A stretch of 64,000 nucleotides of DNA from Pacificispira sp002696645 (lineage in GTDB: Bacteria; Pseudomonadota; Alphaproteobacteria; UBA8366; Aestuariispiraceae), in contig NZ_JBLZHU010000003.1 of the NCBI RefSeq assembly GCF_048892425.1, positions 62,001-126,000 on the forward strand, in the 5' to 3' direction. The translations under genes were made by a program, and so were the position numbers. The notes below the pieces were generated by a model. It was not told where the DNA came from and made no database searches. It was given only the letters and a program-made list of their open reading frames with translations. Below, piece by piece: positions 61,594 through 64,000 of the stretch (its first letter is position 1; each line of letters starts with the position of its first letter).

Positions 61594-62750
61594 CCGCTGG
61601 ACCAGGCCCATTGGAAATTGTAACCGCCCAGCCAGCCAGTGACATCCACAGCCTCCCCGATCACATACAGGCCAGGGACCGTCTTTACCTCCATTGTGCG
61701 CGATGACAGGGCATTGGTGTCCACGCCCCCCAATGTCACCTCAGCCTTTGCATATCCTTCTGTTCCCGACGGCGTGACACGCCAGGCATTCAGGCGGTCC
61801 CCCAGGGCAACCAGGTCTTTATCAGCGATTTCGCCAATTGGGCGCTTTGGCAGGTGATCGGCTGCAAAGGCGGATGCCAGACGCGCCGGGAGAAGTTCTG
61901 ACAGCGCCGTTTGTGGCTCAATCTTTGCCCGTCCGCGCTTACGCTGACACAAATAATCCGCTGCCGATTGATCGGGCACCACATTCAGCGTGATCTCCTC
62001 CCCTTCGCGCCAATAGGAGGAAATTTGCAGGATCGCCGGGCCGGACAGGCCACGATGCGTCAACAGCATTGCTTCGCGAAAGCTGCGATTGCCACACTGG
62101 GCAATACAGTCCAAGGCAAGCCCGCTCAACGACTGCATCAGCGCCAGGTCCTGCGCCGCCACTGTCAGGGGGACCAGGCCAGGTCGCAAATTATGCAGCG
62201 GCAATCCGAATTTCTGCGCAATATCATGGGCAAAACCGGTCGCCCCCATCTTGGGGATCGACAGGCCACCGGTTGCCAAAACCAGAGCGGGCGCTTTAAA
62301 CGCACCGTGATGGGTCGAAACCGTAAAGCCATCAGAATGGCTAACATCTGTGACGCTATGGCTGGTCCTGATATCGACCCCGACGACCTGACATTCCGCC
62401 AGCAACATCGCCACGACGGCGCGCGCAGAGCCATCGCAAAACAATTGCCCCAGGGTCTTTTCATGCCAGGCGATTTTGTGCTTTTCGATCAGGTCCAGAA
62501 AATCAAACTGGGTATAACGCGCCAGGGCGGATTTGCAGAAATGCGGATTGCCAGACAGAAAGTTTTCCGCAGAACAGCCGATATTGGTGAAGTTGCAGCG
62601 CCCGCCGCCTGAGATCAGAATTTTTTTCCCAACCTGATCGGCGTGATCCAACACCAGAACCCGCCGCCCCCGCGCACCCGCCGTCATGGCACACATCAGA
62701 CCAGCCGCCCCAGCGCCGATGACAATCGTATCGAACTGCAGTGTCTGCAC
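61566..62750 (-). CDS. NAD(P)/FAD-dependent oxidoreductase, HI0933/BaiN family
   Basis: 394 residues from a GTG. FAD motif FDTIVIGAGAAGLMCAM, ILISGGGRCNFTN, KMGATGFAHDIAQKFGL and the C-terminal GLYVIGEAVDVTGWLGGYNFQWAWSSG are all family signatures. This is the standard YhiN-type member, whereas the 402-residue gene in the tsa operon is the divergent TIGR03862 type. Reaction unknown. It ends inside bchO (28-base tail overlap), though it is probably not a photosynthesis gene. Confidence 0.87.
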   Translation of the reverse strand: MQTLQFDTIVIGAGAAGLMCAMTAGARGRRVLVLDHADQVGKKILISGGGRCNFTNIGCSAENFLSGNPHFCKSALARYTQFDFLDLIEKHKIAWHEKTLGQLFCDGSARAVVAMLLAECQVVGVDIRTSHSVTDVSHSDGFTVSTHHGAFKAPALVLATGGLSIPKMGATGFAHDIAQKFGLPLHNLRPGLVPLTVAAQDLALMQSLSGLALDCIAQCGNRSFREAMLLTHRGLSGPAILQISSYWREGEEITLNVVPDQSAADYLCQRKRGRAKIEPQTALSELLPARLASAFAADHLPKRPIGEIADKDLVALGDRLNAWRVTPSGTEGYAKAEVTLGGVDTNALSSRTMEVKTVPGLYVIGEAVDVTGWLGGYNFQWAWSSGHAAGGSVP

Positions 62751-62879
62751 CAGGATTTACCACCAATTTTAGGAAGAATGGTTAAGGACAAAACCGATAA
62801 ATTAAACGCGATACTGATCACCTGTATAACAAGGAACATGCCTGTAAAAGATTAAAATCTGGAGCAATATTTTATATAT

Positions 62880-62984
62880 TTTTTGCTATAAATTTAGCTT
62901 AAGGGAATCATTTCCGCATTTTTATAGCGAAATCAATATTAAAATAGTATAATCTGCACCAAAATGTTATTTTATAGTAAAATC
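62880..62984 (+). promoter_or_regulatory. AT-rich hipBA promoter with repeated operator-like sites
   Basis: A consensus -10 TATAAT lies at 62948-62953. TTTTATAGCGAAATC (62920) and TTTTATAGTAAAATC (62970) are direct repeats flanking it, 13 of 15 identical, and GCTA-N6-TAGC (62885-62898) is a further dyad. They could be autorepression sites for the HTH protein encoded just downstream. The 250-bp gap 62751-63000 has no gene and is far more AT-rich than the rest of the window. Confidence 0.55.
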
Positions 62985-63000
62985 GCTATCAAGGCATACT

Positions 63001-63231
63001 ATGATTAAGAGTCCCGACCAAAGAATATCGACGCCGGCTGAAATGGGAACCGTGATCCATCGGCGGAGACGTGCGCTTAAACTCAGCCAAGCCACACTAT
63101 CCTCCATAAGCGGTGTAGCGCAACCGAACCTGTCTAACATCGAGCGGGGAAAGAGCTCGGCCACACTCGATACATATCTACGCCTGCTCACCGCCCTTGG
63201 CATCGACCTGTATGGAATTCCGCGATCATGA
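63001..63231 (+). CDS. hipB: HipB-like antitoxin (XRE-family HTH)
   Basis: 76 residues, ATG with AAGG six bases upstream. A Cro/C1-type helix-turn-helix covers most of it (IHRRRRALKLSQATLSSISGVAQPNLSNIERGK). It binds the promoter as a dimer and neutralises HipA. The stop overlaps the hipA start (ATGA). Confidence 0.9.
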   Translation: MIKSPDQRISTPAEMGTVIHRRRRALKLSQATLSSISGVAQPNLSNIERGKSSATLDTYLRLLTALGIDLYGIPRS

Positions 63232-64000
63232 AACTGGATGTCTGGCTTGAAGGCAAAATGACTCCCGTTGGGACGCTAGAAAGGCTGGCCGACAAGACGC
63301 TGCGATTCACGTATTCCAACGATGCGACCCTTCCAATTTCCGCATCAATGATCGTCAGACAAGCATCCTATAGCGATGCAGCCTGCGTCGCATACTTTGG
63401 GAACCTTCTGTTCGAAGGCCAGGCATTGGAACACGTTGTTGCAACTCATGGCCTTGATCGCGATGACATCGGAAGCCTTCTGTATCACCTTGGTACCGAT
63501 TGCGCTGGTGCAATATCAATTACGCCAGAAGGAACGGGACCGGGCAAATACCCAGGTCGATTCCCTCATGACTATGAAGAAATTGACCACAATCGGATGC
63601 GGACAATCATCACCTCGCTGCATCGGCATGGTCGGTTACCGGATGGCGAACGAGACCCATCCCCCGTGGCTGGCATCCAACCGAAGCTGGCGGTTGTCTA
63701 TCATGACCAGAAATTCTACCAACCCAAAATCGGCAGTAAGGCGCCAACAACGCATATCCTGAAAGTATCCCCAAGATCCGATCTGGCAATCGCAAAATAT
63801 GAGGCTGCCCTGTTGGGATTCGCTACAACAATTGACATCGTTTCTGCTGAAACCCAATTCCTGGAGTTTATAGGAGATGACGGCGAAGAAATTGGGGCTG
63901 TGTTGTCCACCAGGTTTGATAGACGTGTCGATGACAGCTGTATCTCCCGTCTGCATTGCGAAGACTTCTGCCAGGCGCTAGGCCTTTCCAAAGTTTTAAA
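63228..64000 (+). CDS. hipA: HipA-family serine/threonine kinase toxin, 5' part
   Basis: The frame is open from ATG 63228 to the window end, 257 codons with no stop, so the C-terminal kinase half lies outside. The N-terminal domain (MKLDVWLEGKMTPVGTLERL...) is followed by the family stretch VAGIQPKLAVVYHDQKFYQP and TTHILKVSPRSDLAIAKYEA, the HipA ejectable P-loop/ATP-binding region, then LHCEDFCQALGLS. E. coli HipA phosphorylates glutamyl-tRNA synthetase and halts growth. Whether the kinase is intact cannot be seen here. Confidence 0.92.
   Translation, partial: MKLDVWLEGKMTPVGTLERLADKTLRFTYSNDATLPISASMIVRQASYSDAACVAYFGNLLFEGQALEHVVATHGLDRDDIGSLLYHLGTDCAGAISITPEGTGPGKYPGRFPHDYEEIDHNRMRTIITSLHRHGRLPDGERDPSPVAGIQPKLAVVYHDQKFYQPKIGSKAPTTHILKVSPRSDLAIAKYEAALLGFATTIDIVSAETQFLEFIGDDGEEIGAVLSTRFDRRVDDSCISRLHCEDFCQALGLSKVL

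Noticed and set aside
1..64000. tRNA, rRNA, CRISPR arrays, prophage or intact IS
   Set aside because: I saw no cloverleaf candidates in the spacers, no regular spaced repeats, and no transposase, integrase or phage structural gene.

Overview
The window is a piece of a moderately GC-rich alphaproteobacterial chromosome from a phototrophic lineage (purple bacterium or aerobic anoxygenic phototroph). The evidence is a bacteriochlorophyll/carotenoid block (crtA, crtI, crtB, tspO, bchI, bchD, bchO), a three-gene cytochrome bc1 operon, ETF, oxygen-dependent HemF and a complete PotABCD polyamine importer. Most of it is dense and ordinary chromosome. No rRNA, tRNA, CRISPR array or intact insertion sequence was seen. 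Gene order alone does not give a genus; a Rhodospirillales-like relative is a guess.

Layout. 1-3.2 kb: 3' end of iorA, iorB and a MarR regulator. 3.2-11.7 kb: a catabolic island with a CaiB-type protein, an FMN/FAD/Fe-S oxidoreductase of the N-demethylase (DgcA/StcD-like) type, an enolase-superfamily enzyme, a GlxA-type AraC regulator, an ornithine-cyclodeaminase-family reductase and a GlpD-like flavoprotein. Two promoters of this island share TGTCCA half-sites spaced exactly 22 bp, a pattern typical of AraC-family sites. 11.7-14.8 kb: an O-antigen-ligase-like protein, FabI and an orphan lipoprotein. 14.8-18.8 kb: tsaE-tsaB-tsaD-tsaC plus a flavoprotein in one operon, i.e. all four t6A genes together. 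18.9-25.5 kb: etfBA, htpX, an SDHAF4-like protein and several housekeeping genes.

25.53-25.79 kb: a 264-bp non-coding element with ~34-bp terminal inverted repeats, flanking TA and two internal hairpins, best read as a MITE. 25.8-28.6 kb: petABC. 28.9-37.9 kb: trmL, hemF, a hydrolase, a fructosamine-kinase-like gene, a phosphatase, a sirtuin, a UDG-like gene, argD-argF-hslO and a lipoprotein. 37.9-47.3 kb: a polyamine block with acetylpolyamine amidohydrolase and N-carbamoylputrescine amidase, divergent from a LuxR-type regulator, then potABCD and two hydrolases. Related dyad motifs lie in both spacers flanking the LuxR gene.

47.3-49.3 kb: cobalamin adenosyltransferase and small membrane or unknown proteins. 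49.1-61.6 kb: the pigment region. crtI-crtB-tspO and a 44-residue membrane protein run leftward; tspO seems to use an AUC start. crtA heads a leftward operon with a cytochrome P450 and an ACT-domain protein, and bchIDO runs rightward from the same spacer. A divergent alcohol dehydrogenase/GMC oxidoreductase pair sits between the two crt groups. 61.6-62.75 kb: a second HI0933-family flavoprotein. 62.8-64.0 kb: an AT-rich control region and a hipBA toxin-antitoxin pair cut by the window end.
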